Shown: positions 47,490 through 60,116, counted from the stretch's first letter. The stretch is DNA of 64,000 nt from Symbiodinium natans (GCA_905221605.1 CAJNDS010002362.1:222501-286500), one strand, 5' to 3'. Program-made: numbers and translations. The notes: generated by a model from the letters alone, not told the origin.

Positions 47490-47841
47490 AGGCGGCAACG
47501 AGCGCACGAGCAAAAGCGCCAGTGGCATTTCTGCGTGTGACCGGGCTGAGAGCCGAAAAAGTCGTGGCAGCGTTTTTTCCATGAGCGAGCGCGTGAGCGA
47601 GCGCATGAGCGAGCGGGCCGGCAGAAGTGGTGGCAGTGGCTTTTCCATGAGCGAGCGGGCCGGGCGAAGTGGCGGCAGTGGCTTCTCTGTGAGCGACCGA
47701 ATCGAGAGAAGTGGCGGCAGTGGCCTTTCCATGAGCGACCCGGTCGAGAAAAGTGGTGGCAGTGGCTTCTCTGTGGGCGACCGGGTCGAGAGAAGTGGCG
47801 GCAGTGGCATGTCCGTGGGCGAGACGAGACTGGGCGAATAG
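47490..47841 (+). CDS. Ser/Gly/Arg-rich repeat-coding exon (42-bp minisatellite)
   Basis: After ACCTGAG the + frame is open to TAG at 47839-47841. From about 47605 it consists of 14-residue units of the form SERAGRSGGSGFSM, five times, with variants such as SDRIERSGGSGLSM; more diverged units (CDRAESRKSRGSVFSM) precede them. The alternating S, R and D/E residues suggest a flexible, possibly phosphorylated tail. The opposite strand is also open (207 codons), as expected for a 42-bp repeat, so strand choice rests on the acceptor and the diverged upstream units. It could be the last exon of channel B or a separate gene. Confidence 0.4.
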
Positions 47842-48346
47842 CGGGGGCTTTCAGGGTTGAATTATCGGGTCTTGGGTTGACGGTCGAAAGGTTGGTGTGT
47901 CTTTGGGGGCTTTGGGCCATTGCACGTTGTGGTACGCAAGGGCTTGTCTCAGGGATCTTTATGCACTTAGTGGGTTGAGCGTCTGCCAAGCGGAAGAACC
48001 CATGCCTTGCGAGCAATGATAGACCTACCCCAAGACCCCAAGACCGCCCCACTTACAACTCTTAGAGCTCTGTGGCTTTTCGAAGCTATTGTAAGGCGCA
48101 AGCTTATCATAACTACATCAACCCAGAAAGCGTCGCACTCCAACACCCCCAAACAAATTTAAAGGCTTCAGTTGCCCTTCCGCATAGGACGACCAGAGGG
48201 GCTCTAAATTCTGGGTTTGGGAGCTGTGGGTAGCCCCACAGGGTTCCGGAAATGTTCTGAGGAAGTTCCCTAAACCCTGAACCCTAAACCCTAAACCCTT
48301 TGCTCCCATGCGGGGAGGGATAGTCATATTATAGGGGATACACTGT

Positions 48347-48348
<2 letters not shown>

Positions 48349-48423
<75 letters not shown>

Positions 48424-50329
48424 ACACCCACACCCACACCCACACCCACACGCACACCCACACGCACACGCACACGCACACGCACACGCACACGCATACG
48501 CACACGCACACACGCGCACACGCGCACACGCGCACACGCGCACACACGCACACCCGCACACCCGCACACCCGCACACCCGCACACCCGCACACCCGCACA
48601 CGCACACGCACACGCACACGCACACGCACAACGCCCCACGCACACGCACACGCACACGCACACCGCACAACGCACACGCACACACACTACACACGCGCAC
48701 ACGCACAACATCCCAGCACCGCGCACGCGCAACGCGAACGAGCACAGCGCACGCGCAAGCGCACGCGCACGCGCAGCGCACGCGGCACGCGCACGAGCAC
48801 GCCGCCCGCGCACGAGCACGCGCCACGGCGCACCGCGCACGGCGACGCCACGCGGCACGCGCACGCGCACGCGCCACGCACACGCACCACGCACCATGGG
48901 CAAGACACGCGACACACCCAACACAACACGCGCACGCCACACACACACACACACACACACCACACACACACGCACCCAACGCCCCCACGACCCACGCAAC
49001 CACGAACACGCCAACGCACCCACCCCCAAGCAACCCACGCACGCAAGCAGCACGCACGCTACGCACGCACGCACGCCCGCACGCACCGACACGAACGCAC
49101 GAACGCACGCACGCACCACGCACGCAAAGCACGCACGCACGCAAAGGACGCACGCACGCACGACACGCCGCAAAGCACGAAAGCACGAACACCGCGAGCG
49201 CTGCGCGCGCGGCGCGCCCCCGCGCCACGCGCACGCGAAGCGCAGCGCACGCGCCACGCTGCGGTGCGGCGCGCTGCGGGATGCGCACGAGGGTGCACGT
49301 TGGCGGCAAGCCCTCTACACACGCAACCCCGCAACACGCCCACAGCACACACGCCACACACGCACGCACCGCACACACACACACACACCCACCACGCACC
49401 ACACACAACACCTCCACACCCACGCAAAACAAACACAACACCCACGCACGCACGCACGCCCGCACGCACGCCGCACCACAACGCGCAACGGACACACGCA
49501 CACACGCACAACAAGCACCACACGCACACAAGCACACACGCACACACGACACAACGCCACACGGCACACAGGCAACACGCACACCGCACACACGCACACC
49601 CGCGCGCACACACGCGCGCACACGCACACGCACGCGCGCGCGCACACGCACACGCACACGCACACGCACACGCACGCACGCACGCACGCACGCACACACG
49701 CACGCACACACGCACGCACACACGCACGCACCCACGCACGCACCCACGCACGCACGCACGCGCACGAACACACGCGCACGCACACACGCGCACGCACACA
49801 CGCGCACGCACACACGCGCACGCCCACACGCGCACGCGCACACGCGCACGCACACACGCGCACGCACACACGCGCACGCACACGCTCGGTGGTTAGAGCG
49901 CAACGCGCACAACGGAACACCACACTGTGCGCACGCACACGGCGCAAGCACACGGTGCACGCCACGTGCACGCACACGCGCACGCACACGCGGCACGACC
50001 GCGGCACGCCAAACGCGCACGCACACGCGGCAAGCACAGACGCCGCAACACGGCACGCGCCGCACACCCGCACGCACACACGCACGCACCACACGCAGCA
50101 CACACGCGCGGCACAACAACGCACGCACACCACGCACGCACACACCGCACGCCACACACGCGGCCGCACCAGGCAATTGCACGCACGCACGCTACGCACG
50201 CAAGCCACGCACGCATGCACGCACACACGCACACACGCGCACACGCGCACACACGCACACCCGCACACACGCGCACACACACGCACACGCGCACACACGC
50301 ACACGCGCACACACGCACACCCACACACC

Positions 50330-50401
<72 letters not shown>

Positions 50402-51163
50402 CACACACTCACGCACACACGCACACACGCACCCACACGCACACGCACAAGCGCACACACACACACACGCACACACAGCCACACACGCACAGCGCACACC
50501 CCTCGCCCACACGCGCCCACACGCCCCCCCACACGACCCACACGCCCCACAAGCACCACACGCACACACACGAACAACCACACGCACACACCCGCACACA
50601 CACGCACACACACACGCACACACACGCACACACACGCACGCACACACACGCACACACAAGCACACACGCACACACCTGCCCACAGCCACACACACGCCTT
50701 ACACACGCCAACACACACGGCCCACTATTTACGCTACGCTACACATACTACGCGCACACACACGCACAACACGAACACACACGGCACAACAAACGCAAAC
50801 ACAAGCACTACACACGCACACACACGCACAACACGCACACACACGCACAACACACACACACGCACACCGCACACGCACGCACACCGCACGCACACACACG
50901 CACACGCACGCACACGCACGCACACGCACACACGCACACACCACGCACACCCACGCACACACACGCACACACACGCACACACACGCACACACACGCACAC
51001 ACACGCACACACACGCACACACACGCACACACACGCACACCCACGCACACCCACGCACACCCACGCACACCCACGCACACCCACGCACACCCACGCACAC
51101 CCACGCACACGCACCCGCACACGCACGCGCACACGCACGCGCACGCGCACGCGCACACACACC

Positions 51164-51252
<89 letters not shown>
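48349..51252. repeat. CACACA/CACGCA satellite, 2.9 kb
   Basis: Almost pure CA and CACG/CACC sequence with local sub-repeats such as CACCCGCACA and CACACACGCA. Several frames of up to 824 codons are open on both strands because the repeat lacks stop codons; all translate to monotonous T/H/A/R or C/V/R and are not genes. Confidence 0.95.
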
Positions 51253-51558
51253 GGACAGAGATGAACATGTTCGATTAAGGTGCAGTCCACAACGGCGGCA
51301 AAGGCTTCAGCGCCAGAACCTGCCAGTGGTTGCCTTGGGTACTGCGGCAAGACATCCATGCCTGAATTGAGTGTGCCGCTGTGACGGGCGCTGGATTTTG
51401 TGAGTCTATGTCAGTGCGTGCATTTGTGTTTTTCCGTGGTCAGGTGACCCCAGCAGGACTGGGCTGGCTGAACTGGAAAAGTTGCCCTCCCTGTTACATC
51501 ACTGTTTGATACTGCCTGTTGCTGCCTCCTGACTTTCCTCCGAAGGAACCTCGCGCAG

Positions 51559-51659
51559 GGAGAGCAGGCGCCCGAGGTTAAAGCTCCCACGCTTGCCCCT
51601 CCCGTGGTGCCTTCGCTCTTTCCGCCGTCACTGTCTCCGCCACCGCGGCCATCGCTGGG
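51559..51659 (+). CDS. Candidate proline-rich exon (end approximate)
   Basis: After GCGCAG the frame reads GEQAPEVKAPTLAPPVVPSL then FPPSLSPPPRPSLGP. A linker-like proline-rich segment, in the array-free part of the window. Confidence 0.3.
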
Positions 51660-51674
51660 CCCCTCAAGAGCTCA

Positions 51675-51693
51675 GAGAGAGAGAGAGCGAGAT

Positions 51694-51725
<32 letters not shown>

Positions 51726-51727
51726 TG
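51675..51727. repeat. (GA)n microsatellite
   Basis: Interrupted GA run. Confidence 0.9.
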
Positions 51728-52969
51728 ACAGGAGATGAGATGCGCAGACCGTACCGCGACATGAGCAGGGTAGCAGGATGTGTGAATGCCACTTATTGTC
51801 ATTGAGAGTCACAGGGCACAGAGATGTGCAGAGACACGCCTAGTGCTCAGAGGCTTCCATTGTCTCCGGCTCCCGGACTTCCCGGCAGAGAGGACTTCTA
51901 CTTCGCACAACTGCTTCGTCTGATTTTGCAATGCCTATGCTAGAAGTCTAAAAGCAGGATGCGCTGGTCACCGGTACCACAGCCACTGCCCAAGACATGT
52001 CAAGACATGGTGCGGAAGGTGCAGGTAGCGGGGCAGATGGCCTTGAATCAGCTCGCACAATCGGATCACCATTCAGATCAAACCTGCAAGTTAGCTCAGC
52101 CGATTGGCACGGTTCGGATCCCGGACAGCACCAAGATAATCAAGGTTTTCAGCCAAGCCGACACACTGGGTTCAGGCCTCCCATGTCCTAGGCTTTAGGG
52201 GTTTACCGTTTAGGGTCTTCATCGTGCCCGGGCTGCAAGCTAGATGTCAGCAACTTTCCCAGCCACCTGTTACAGGCCCGGATGCAAAAAGCTCCGAGTT
52301 GGTTGTTTTCTTCAGCAGTCGCAGGTTTAACGTTTAGCTCTTCCCCATCATGGAAGAAAAGTGGTTTATAAGAGAACTCAAGGTCCTGAGTTGTTCTTCG
52401 GCTTCGGTGCTTAGGGCTCAGTGGTTCGGGGGCCGAAATCTGTGTTGGCGCAAATCCCCTATGCTCTTGGGTTCCAAGGAGTTTGCCCCACCCAGATTTC
52501 GGCACCTTTTTTCTGAGACCCAAGCACCGGAACCGAAGAAAAGCTGATGAGCTTCAGTTCTCTAATACGTCCCACTATTCTTCAATGACAGGGAAGACCT
52601 AAACCATCCTAAACCCGAAATCCCGTGTCCCGTCGGCCGTGGCTTGTGGGGTTTAGGGCTTCCAGGTGTCGGCGTGTAGGGCTCGTACACCGCCTGATAA
52701 ACCGCTGTTAATTCCTGAAGATCGCATGGCTTCAACGTAATCCCCGATCCGCCTCGTACGGTCTGATCCAGGAGGCCCTGCATGTGCGCTGAATCGTGGA
52801 TCGGAATCGGACGAGGGCTGATCCCATGGCCCGAAATCACTGATCGGCAAGCGCTCTCTTTAAGGGGTGTGATCGCTTAGTGGCCAGGCCCCGCTATGAA
52901 GGAGTCATGCGATCGTGCACGTAGCAACGCTTGAGTAGCGTCTCAGGGCAGAGTCGTTGCATCAGTCAG

Positions 52970-53062
52970 GCATCGAAAAATGCTCCTCCAGAGCCGCCAT
53001 ATCAGCTGCCGGTACATCAGCCACCTCCACCGCCTCCGCCACTTCCGCCACCACCAGTGCAG
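52970..53062 (+). CDS. Proline-rich exon
   Basis: 31 codons between GTCAG|GCATCG and GTGCAG|GTGGTT: NAPPEPPYQLPVHQ followed by a run of prolines ending PVQ. Possible profilin/SH3-type ligand segment; the gene is unknown. Confidence 0.45.
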
Positions 53063-53794
53063 GTGGTTGACAGGCGTTGCAGTGGCTGCCTTGTGCGTGG
53101 TCAGTTGGTCAATGGTTTGCATGCCGCTGCTGTAACTGGTGCCAGGCGGCCCTTCGGGCGGTGGCCAGTTGGGGAGGCATTCGTGCTCAGAAGCTCAGTG
53201 TGACGAGTAGCTATCAGCGCCATCGCTGGATAGGGAACGTCGCAATGTTTAGTCACCAGGCACCATCTGGGGTGTGCTTTCACTTCCTGGTTAAGTGTTG
53301 TAAAAATTCGGCGCGAAACCAGCTTCGACGTCGTAATACAATTTGACTTGTTGAGCAAGCCCACCGTGAGGACATGAGAAATCCAGCTTTTATTGAGTGT
53401 TTGTTTTGTGGTGAGCGGGGCCTGGGAAAGCCAGCAATCATTAAACAAATCATGCAAAATCATAAAATGAATATAGGTCCAAGGGGGTTACAAAATCTGT
53501 CTCTATAAATGGTGGCACCGCCACCGTTCAAATGTCTCGAAGACACATGACGATGCATTCACCGCAAGATCTGGCTCAACAAGCCATCAATGTATATAGA
53601 GCCTCTTCGGGTGTGAGTGGGTGTGAGGCGTGGAGGATTGACCGGCGCTTCCTTTATCAGATTCAATGGATGCCTCCTTAAGGAAAGTTTTGGACCCGAG
53701 GCTGCAAAAAATCGAAGTGAGTGCAGTTTCTCTGTTTCACAGCACTGTCTATGTCTTGCATTGATGCGCTGTTCAAGATGGATCCTTTTTGAAG

Positions 53795-53938
53795 CTCTGG
53801 CGCAGAGCGCTCCAAGGAGTCTCTGGATCTGAGTTGCTTTCGAGCCTCGCTTGAAGAGCTCGGCCTGTCATGCCCGGAGGACCATTCCGCAAGCTCTTGT
53901 CTGCGACAGTTCCGCGACATTTTGTGCTTGCTTTCGGT
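53795..53938 (+). CDS. Exon of unknown gene X (end approximate)
   Basis: SGAERSKESLDLSCFRASLE, then ELGLSCPEDHSASSCLRQFR. Acidic and helical, with no recognised family. It starts the best run of exons in the 53.8-57.4 kb stretch. Confidence 0.4.
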
Positions 53939-53985
53939 GGAAGATGTTGGGGTCCCTAATGCTTCCTAATTCAGCTGACTGACAG

Positions 53986-54075
53986 GATGTAACATTCCTT
54001 CTGGACGAGGACCTACGACAGGTGGCAGTAAGGGAGTGCCATGTCATCCATGTGCACGAGCACCAGAACTTCGGT
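53986..54075 (+). CDS. Exon of unknown gene X
   Basis: DVTFLLDEDLRQVAVRECHV then IHVHEHQNFG. GACAG|GATG acceptor; a GA donor keeps frame with the next exon. Confidence 0.5.
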
Positions 54076-54107
54076 GAATCTCGAGCGTGCCGATGTGTGT
54101 TGGCAAG

Positions 54108-54185
54108 GTCGGTCTTAAGCTGGTTCAGATTCGCAAGCTGCAAGCCAGAGCACGCCAATGGGTCAAAGAAGATGTGGCTCTTCAG
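54108..54185 (+). CDS. Exon of unknown gene X
   Basis: VGLKLVQIRKLQARARQWVK then EDVALQ, ending CTTCAG|GTGCCT. Basic helix. Confidence 0.5.
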
Positions 54186-55076
54186 GTGCCTGGATGCGTT
54201 GAGTGCTGATGTGTTGGCAAACCGAGCGTTATGTGCCCGTGCGTGCTTCACGTGAGCATATGACTGCTCGTTAATTTCCTGGACCAGTTGGTCAGTACAT
54301 GTCAAGGCTCACACACGTGCCTGTCAGGTCGGCAAGGTATTTTGGATCTTTGCGTTCTGATACGTAGTCATGACAAAAGTCTCGGTGAGTTCAGGTGGCC
54401 GTGGCGACGGGTGCTCCACGCTGCTCAACAGATCGAAAGCGCAGCTGTGAGGATTGCTTATCTCCCGGCCAGGCTCGCATTTTTCTATCAACCTTTTCCT
54501 CGCTCTTTTCATGTTTGCTCATCCCGTATCTGTCTGGGATGGAGGGCTTGACCTTGCGGCCACTAATCATTTTGGACTTCTTGTTGCGTTTTGGACATTT
54601 TTTAGGTTTCCTGTGAAAACATAGAACATGGAGGTTCCTATGATAGAGAGGAATAGAGATTATCCTATCAACATATGGAGGAAATAGAGCAGGTTTTCTC
54701 ACACACAATTAAAGCCACAAGATGTTTAACGGGAGAGATATGGCCGATTCCGGTTCAGAAATGTGCTTGTCTGGTGTGCTTTGCTTGATTCGCACTGATG
54801 CTGTCCGGAGACGGCGAACGAAGACGAGCGAAGTACGAAGTCTCGCCTGTCAGAGCCTGCCGTGCCCAGGCCCAGGGCGTGTTGAGTTTCGCACCCTTGC
54901 TTGGATGTTATTGATATGAGGCGCCAGAGGCTCATGGTCTGTGCAATAGGTCTGTTGCGCAAACGGTGCAAAGAAGGACATGTGGTTGAGCAGATTTCAA
55001 AGGAAGGTCGTATTCTGTACATGTTAGTAAGTAGGCCAATGGTATCCAGGATGACTTGATTTTCGGCAGCTGGCAG

Positions 55077-55148
55077 GTTGTGGAGGCCATGCGGCAAAAT
55101 CTTCCCGCGCAGGCTGATCTTCATCAGGCCAGTCAGGGAAATGGTGGC
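55077..55148 (+). CDS. Exon of unknown gene X
   Basis: GGCAG|GTTGTGG, then VVEAMRQNLPAQADLHQASQ. Confidence 0.42.
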
Positions 55149-55305
55149 AGGTTTTCCACTCACTTCTGCATTCCAACTTTGCCAACTCGCCTGTATACTT
55201 TGCAAGGCATGGGGAGTGAGCTCCCCAGCATGGCGAAGAGAGCCATCGTGATTTGGAGGGCTGGCGAGTGACTTTTTGCTTTTGTGCACCGGCTCCACTG
55301 TGAAG

Positions 55306-55395
55306 TTTCCAATCTACCCCAAGGTCGGAAGCCAACGACACCTGGCCAAGAATATGATGCAATGCATGCACAAGTACCTACCTTCGGGAAGTTGC
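55306..55395 (+). CDS. Exon of unknown gene X (end approximate)
   Basis: FPIYPKVGSQRHLAKNMMQC then MHKYLPSG. The antisense strand is also open here (189 codons) but shows no better protein character. Confidence 0.42.
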
Positions 55396-55476
55396 AAGAA
55401 GGGTTGGTGATCTGGCCCGCCAGAGTACTCCAGACTGTCACCGGTGCGCAATGCATGAGTTCTTTCTTCAGCGGAG

Positions 55477-55539
55477 GTAAACCGCAAAATCACCGAGCCT
55501 CGGTTGAAGTTAATCCTCGCTTGCCCTGGACTGCTTGAG
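55477..55539 (+). CDS. Exon of unknown gene X
   Basis: VNRKITEPRLKLILACPGLL after GCGGAG. Confidence 0.38.
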
Positions 55540-55613
55540 ATATTGGTTGGTGCTTGACTAGGTTCGAGTGTGAGCTGAATACAGGGCTGCAGTATTTTCG
55601 ATCGGAGACTCAG

Positions 55614-55761
55614 GCCACCACTCCTGACCACGATCTGCATCTGACCGAAAGGCTGAGACGAGACAGTGTGGCAGTGCAACCTCGGAACGCTGCTGAAGCC
55701 ACACTCGCCAGGGGGCGGCATCAAGCGGCGGAAGCAGGGCACAGATTGGCGAGCCTCGTGG
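55614..55761 (+). CDS. Exon of unknown gene X
   Basis: ATTPDHDLHLTERLRRDSVA and on, through AAEATLARGRHQAAEAGHRL; 49 codons, GT donor. Confidence 0.48.
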
Positions 55762-56173
55762 GTGCCTGCAGCAGAATGGCCGTAGTCAAGGGAACAATCC
55801 TGAACTGTGCATGACCTGACAAAGCTTCCGCTGATCCTGTCCTTGAGGCGAGGGCTCAGTGAGGCAGGTTCCGCTTTCTGCATTCATGCTGCGGAACGTT
55901 GTGTGCAGGGACTCTGCTATGTGGTTGTAGGTACTGTCTCATGAAACCCGAAGAGAGCCTGGGCAGGTTCACCTACTCGCCATACACGCGAGCTCGCGAC
56001 TCCTCTACATTCTTGAGCTTCCGAAGCACAAACATGTGTTCACGGCCCTGGTGTCCTTCCATTGTCACAGTTCAATATCCCAGTCAAAGTCAGGGACTGC
56101 CCCTTCCGCCAGTCACCTCCAAACAAGCTTCAGATTTTGCCAGGCGAAACGCTGAATGGTATTCTGCGCGCAG

Positions 56174-56330
56174 GGTCATTGGAAAAGTGGCCGTGTCAGG
56201 AAGACGTGTCTTGACTGTTGAAGGCCCAGCAAACCTGCCCCTCATCTCGAGTCCCGAATGTGAAGCACTGATTGGATTTGGAACTAGGGGTTACGTCGGC
56301 TACAGCTCTGGCTATGCTGAGTTCCCTGAA
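56174..56330 (+). CDS. Exon of unknown gene X (end approximate)
   Basis: VIGKVAVSGRRVLTVEGPAN, then PECEALIGFGTRGYVGYSSG. Beta-rich and glycine-rich; I could not place the family. Confidence 0.42.
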
Positions 56331-56504
56331 GAGCACGTGGACAGTCCTGCAACTCTCGGCCCTAGGCAATCCCCTGCCCTTCCTTAAGCAGTTGAAGGCT
56401 TTACTCCAGGCATGTCAAAAGGCCCTAACTGGCTGAACCTCAGGTCCGGATTCGCGAGCAGGAGTTTGGGATGCCTGGACAGCAGCACGCGAGTCCGCAA
56501 GGGC

Positions 56505-56649
56505 GTAAGCAATATGCGTAGCTGGACGGTGGCATCAATTGACAAAAACACGTGGCTCTGTGAATTCACAACCAACACGAGTAGGATAACCGAAGTATTA
56601 ATGCAAGGTTTCTTGGAAGGAGGAATTGATTGGTACAGCATTCTCTCGG
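56505..56649 (+). CDS. Exon of unknown gene X (edges approximate)
   Basis: SNMRSWTVASIDKNTWLCEF then ITEVLMQGFLEGGIDWYSIL. Clear protein-like sequence. Confidence 0.4.
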
Positions 56650-56828
56650 AGCAATCCATGCAGCACCAGTGCTGTGCGTAAACTCAGGAACTACGACAGT
56701 CCAGACATCAAGGTCGGGCCAATTCTTGGGGGCTCTGGGATTTCAGAGCCTGCGCAGGCTAAGCAGGTCTGGACCCACATGCATGTTGCGCACGGGGTTT
56801 TCCACACATTCTTATGGCACATGGGCAG

Positions 56829-56900
56829 GAGTTCCACAAAGAGAAGGCGACTTTCGGTCCATTCTACTACCGATTCCGCGTGGCCTGGCACTATCGGATG
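56829..56900 (+). CDS. Exon of unknown gene X (end approximate)
   Basis: GGGCAG|GAGTTCC, EFHKEKATFGPFYYRFRVAW then HYRM. Confidence 0.45.
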
Positions 56901-57228
56901 TGAAATCTGATGCTGTTCGTTAAGAAGTGCTCATTGACATCTTTGCTGGAAGGATGGGGAAAGCCCGGCCGATTGTTGGGACCGCGCATCGAGTTTTCTG
57001 GAGTCACTCCGCCAGTCCTTTGCCCATGAGACAGCGGAAGCAAGGCTGCATGCATGTGGCATGTGCATACACCCTTACGCTGCGGGAATTCTTCTACTCT
57101 ACTGACAACAACTCAGGAGAGCCATGTCATTGTAGGGCATGGCACCATGCTGCTTGTTCTGGCCTCAGCCATCGTCATTTCCGATCATCGCTGCCTTTCT
57201 GCATCTTTGCGGCCTTGCTGAGCCTCAG

Positions 57229-57336
57229 GTGATGTTGATGCGTTTCTTCCAACTTCCAGTTGCCGATTTCGTGCCTGGCTTGGAGAAAACATTCAGCACA
57301 GCCTGTGGGGCACAGCCTTCAGCACCGCTTGAATGT
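57229..57336 (+). CDS. Exon of unknown gene X
   Basis: VMLMRFFQLPVADFVPGLEK then TFSTACGAQPSAPLEC; 36 codons ending at the strong donor GTAAGG. Confidence 0.5.
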
Positions 57337-57399
57337 GTAAGGACTCCTACCGGTCGCTGCAGAACTGCGAGCCACTCGAATAGCATAAGCTTATGCCTA

Positions 57400-58550
57400 T
57401 GATGGAGCATGATTGTATGATGGACTACCGAGTTCTTGGAGCAAACTGTATCTGACAGTTGGACGTCGTTTCTGGCTAAGTTTCCAGCTAAGGTTCGTTG
57501 TCTGCGAGAGGCAGCAGGACAACTGGAAGATTCTCATGTAGTGGTCAGTCTGACATGAGGGCAGTTTTCAGTAGGCTTAGTGGTTATGTAAATTACGCGG
57601 GCCAGTGAACTCTTTCCAGGGCCCGTGCGCAAAGCATCATATAATTACGCGGTGGAAAAGCCCAACAAAGGTCCTAATAACAAGGGCTCTTGTTCACCTC
57701 GTTCTCTCTTTCACGCTGTTATAACTTAAAGTGCTTAGAGTGTTAAAAAGGCGTGTGTATTCAATATCATCTTTCGCAACTCTGACATGAACAGATTATT
57801 TTGTTTATTATAAGGGCGCGAAAGCAATTAGAACGACGCCCGTATTGAATTCCATGGCCCACAATACTATTCTCTTAGTTTGGCCGTAAATGAACATTGG
57901 ACAACGACTACAATATCCCCGGAAAACTACTGTGTCTAATGGGCCTTTCATTCGCTCATTTGAATCGCTCAGTAGATTGAATATTAAGTTGGCGCACGCA
58001 TGATACGTACTCACCTGCACAGTGGCACATGAGAAACGCAAACCTCCGCAATGAGACGTCCGAGCGTTTACCTTTGCATATGGCTGAGCTTCCAGTGCTA
58101 GTTCATGAACGGGGGAATTGAGGAGCACGCGTGGCGGGACAACTTTCCTCCCAGTCTTCTCGAACTCATCTTGCACAGGCTTCGCCATGCTTCGAAGTCT
58201 CACCGACTCGCACTGACTAAGGACAATTGAGATCATGATGCCCTGAACATCCCTGAGGCCCTCAAGTAGCCCCAAAACATGCAAAAAACCCTGCAAAACA
58301 TGAACAGCCACCCTAAAAAAACCTTCATTCAGGCCCTAAGAACCTTCAGCTTTGCGCCTCGGGGCCATGGCTGCCATGGCTGGGGCCTTTCGAGATGCCG
58401 GAGTCCGCTGGGTTTGTGCCGGGTGGACGGTCTTTACCTTGGAGAACTTGATCATGCCGCCCGCATCTAATCATCTGAGTTTTTTTTTTTCACGTGAAAG
58501 TCTGACGTATTCTGTCCCGTGCTTGTACTAAGTAGTGCAAGATGCCCCAC
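57400..58550. other. No supported exon
   Basis: AT-richer DNA with a repeated ATAATTACGCGG motif near 57580-57660. Nothing else recognised. Confidence 0.35.
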
Positions 58551-58552
58551 AG

Positions 58553-58789
58553 GTCTCCTATTCAGGGGGCCAGTTGCGCTGTGACTACCTTCTGTTGCTT
58601 GAGACAGACGGATTCTGGCAGATTCCTGAATCGTTGCCGCTGTTTGCTTCTTGCACTCCGGAGCTGAGGTCGGAGTACAAGACGGAGATCAAAAAGTACT
58701 GGGGCGGCAGTGGCGGACCTGCTGCGTACCAGACCATGTACAGCCCCTTGATCCAACAGCATAAGGCGCAAGGAATTTGCATCCTCCAG
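58553..58789 (+). CDS. Exon of unknown gene, 79 codons
   Basis: CCACAG|GTCTCC; VSYSGGQLRCDYLLLLETDG, then FWQIPESLPLFASC and a tail ending GICILQ; GC donor GCAACG, or GT eleven bases later. Strongly protein-like, family not recognised. Confidence 0.5.
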
Positions 58790-58983
58790 GCAACGTCGTG
58801 GTGGGTAGGTTTTTGGCCCTTGTCTCTGTTGCTGCGTGGGCAGCCGAGGCACACTGTCAGGACTGGCATCGTTTTCTATCTTTGCAGCGCCGCCAAGCTG
58901 CAACGCGGTGCTAGGGCCTGCCATATCAAGCCGATTCGAGCACGTCGAACATGCGACCCGAACATGCGACCCTCACCTCAAAG

Positions 58984-59085
58984 AGGTACTGGCGCTTTGC
59001 ACGCCACGGCATGGTTCTGCGCAGCCCAAGCTCGGCAGAGCGATTGGCGGCCTTCGGCTTCCGCGCGCTTGGCCTCGGTACGCTG
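58984..59085 (+). CDS. Exon of unknown gene (end approximate)
   Basis: RYWRFARHGMVLRSPSSAER then LAAFGFRALGLG. It may belong with the segments at 59171 (LQRPLTGVMRATR) and 59997. Confidence 0.35.
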
Positions 59086-59996
59086 AGTGCCTCGCCGAGT
59101 GTACCAGACGCGATCCGCAGACAATTCGTGCATATTGACACATTGGTGCACTGGGCCTGCTCATGTGCAGCTGCAACGTCCCCTGACTGGTGTGATGCGT
59201 GCAACACGTGGCGGTAAACCGTAGGCTTGAAGAGCATTGTAGAGCTCATGGCTTGGAATGCGGACTCTATGAGTTGAGCTTCCTATGGTGTATACCAGTC
59301 CAGCATGCTGCAGAGTCCTTCGGCTGAGGCCAGCTGATGCCTCCCATCAACCTCGGGGCTTTGCAGATTGCATTGGGCCTGTACGAGCCGCCCAAGGAGT
59401 CCCAGCTACTGCTATGGATGCGATGGTTGGGACAAAAACTTCATTCGTCAAGACATGCATGTCCAGGATCTGCCGCCGCAGGTGAGAGGAGCGCCTTGGT
59501 TGGCAGTTGTCGCCTCCAGGGAGTGGCAGCAAACGGACCCTCACCTTCCAACTGTTGCTCGGGAAGTCTTAACCTGGCTGCAACTAGCTGTGAGCTGTTT
59601 GTCACAGAATGGTTTTTCCACAGAACAACTCCGAATCTATTTGCAGGGTGGAGCAGGTGCTTTCCGAGTGAACCCATCGAAGTTGCAATTCCGCATGCGT
59701 GCCTGCTCGCCTGCGGGCGAATGTGTGCTAGAGTCTGGAGTCTAAAAGTCTAGAAAGTTTTGGCACCATGGCGGCTGAATTTTGGGAGTCCTCTGACCCC
59801 AATTCCAGCCGACAGCCAGCTGCAGATGCTTGTGAACGCTGTCATAGTAAGTGCAGAAAGTGCCCTTAGGCCATGGCATGCCCCTTTGACTTCAATGCGT
59901 ACGCTGGACGCGGAGAGGCTGCCAAAGGGGCTCAGCGGCTTGAGTGTGCCCTTTTTGGTCTTGTGCTTGCACTGTTTTGACTGTTTTTCTTTGCAG

Positions 59997-60116
59997 GTCT
60001 TTGGCATCACCCGCTTGTCGCGAAGACCTGAACTGGCTGGCATTGGGTTTTTTGGCATTGGCGGGGCATTGGTTGCAACTACTGCGACCCAGGCCGAGGT
60101 TGACTTTGAGTCGTGA
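59997..60116 (+). CDS. Terminal exon, weakly NnrU-like
   Basis: TTTGCAG|GTCTTTGG, then VFGITRLSRRPELAGIGFFG, IGGALVATTATQAEVDFES and TGA. The ITRLSRRPELAGIGFFGIGGAL pattern recalls the TRHP..G..L...GH helix of NnrU / zeta-carotene-isomerase-type membrane proteins, but the conserved His residues are not there, so this is only a suggestion. Confidence 0.4.
   Translation, partial: VFGITRLSRRPELAGIGFFGIGGALVATTATQAEVDFES

Noticed and set aside
48329-51370. Very long open frames (up to 824 codons) on both strands
   Set aside because: They are translations of a CACA/CACG satellite that lacks stop codons; composition is two or three residues and several frames are open at once.
55314-55883. Minus-strand frame of 189 codons
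   Set aside because: No motif; the + strand carries several protein-like exons with proper splice signals over the same interval.
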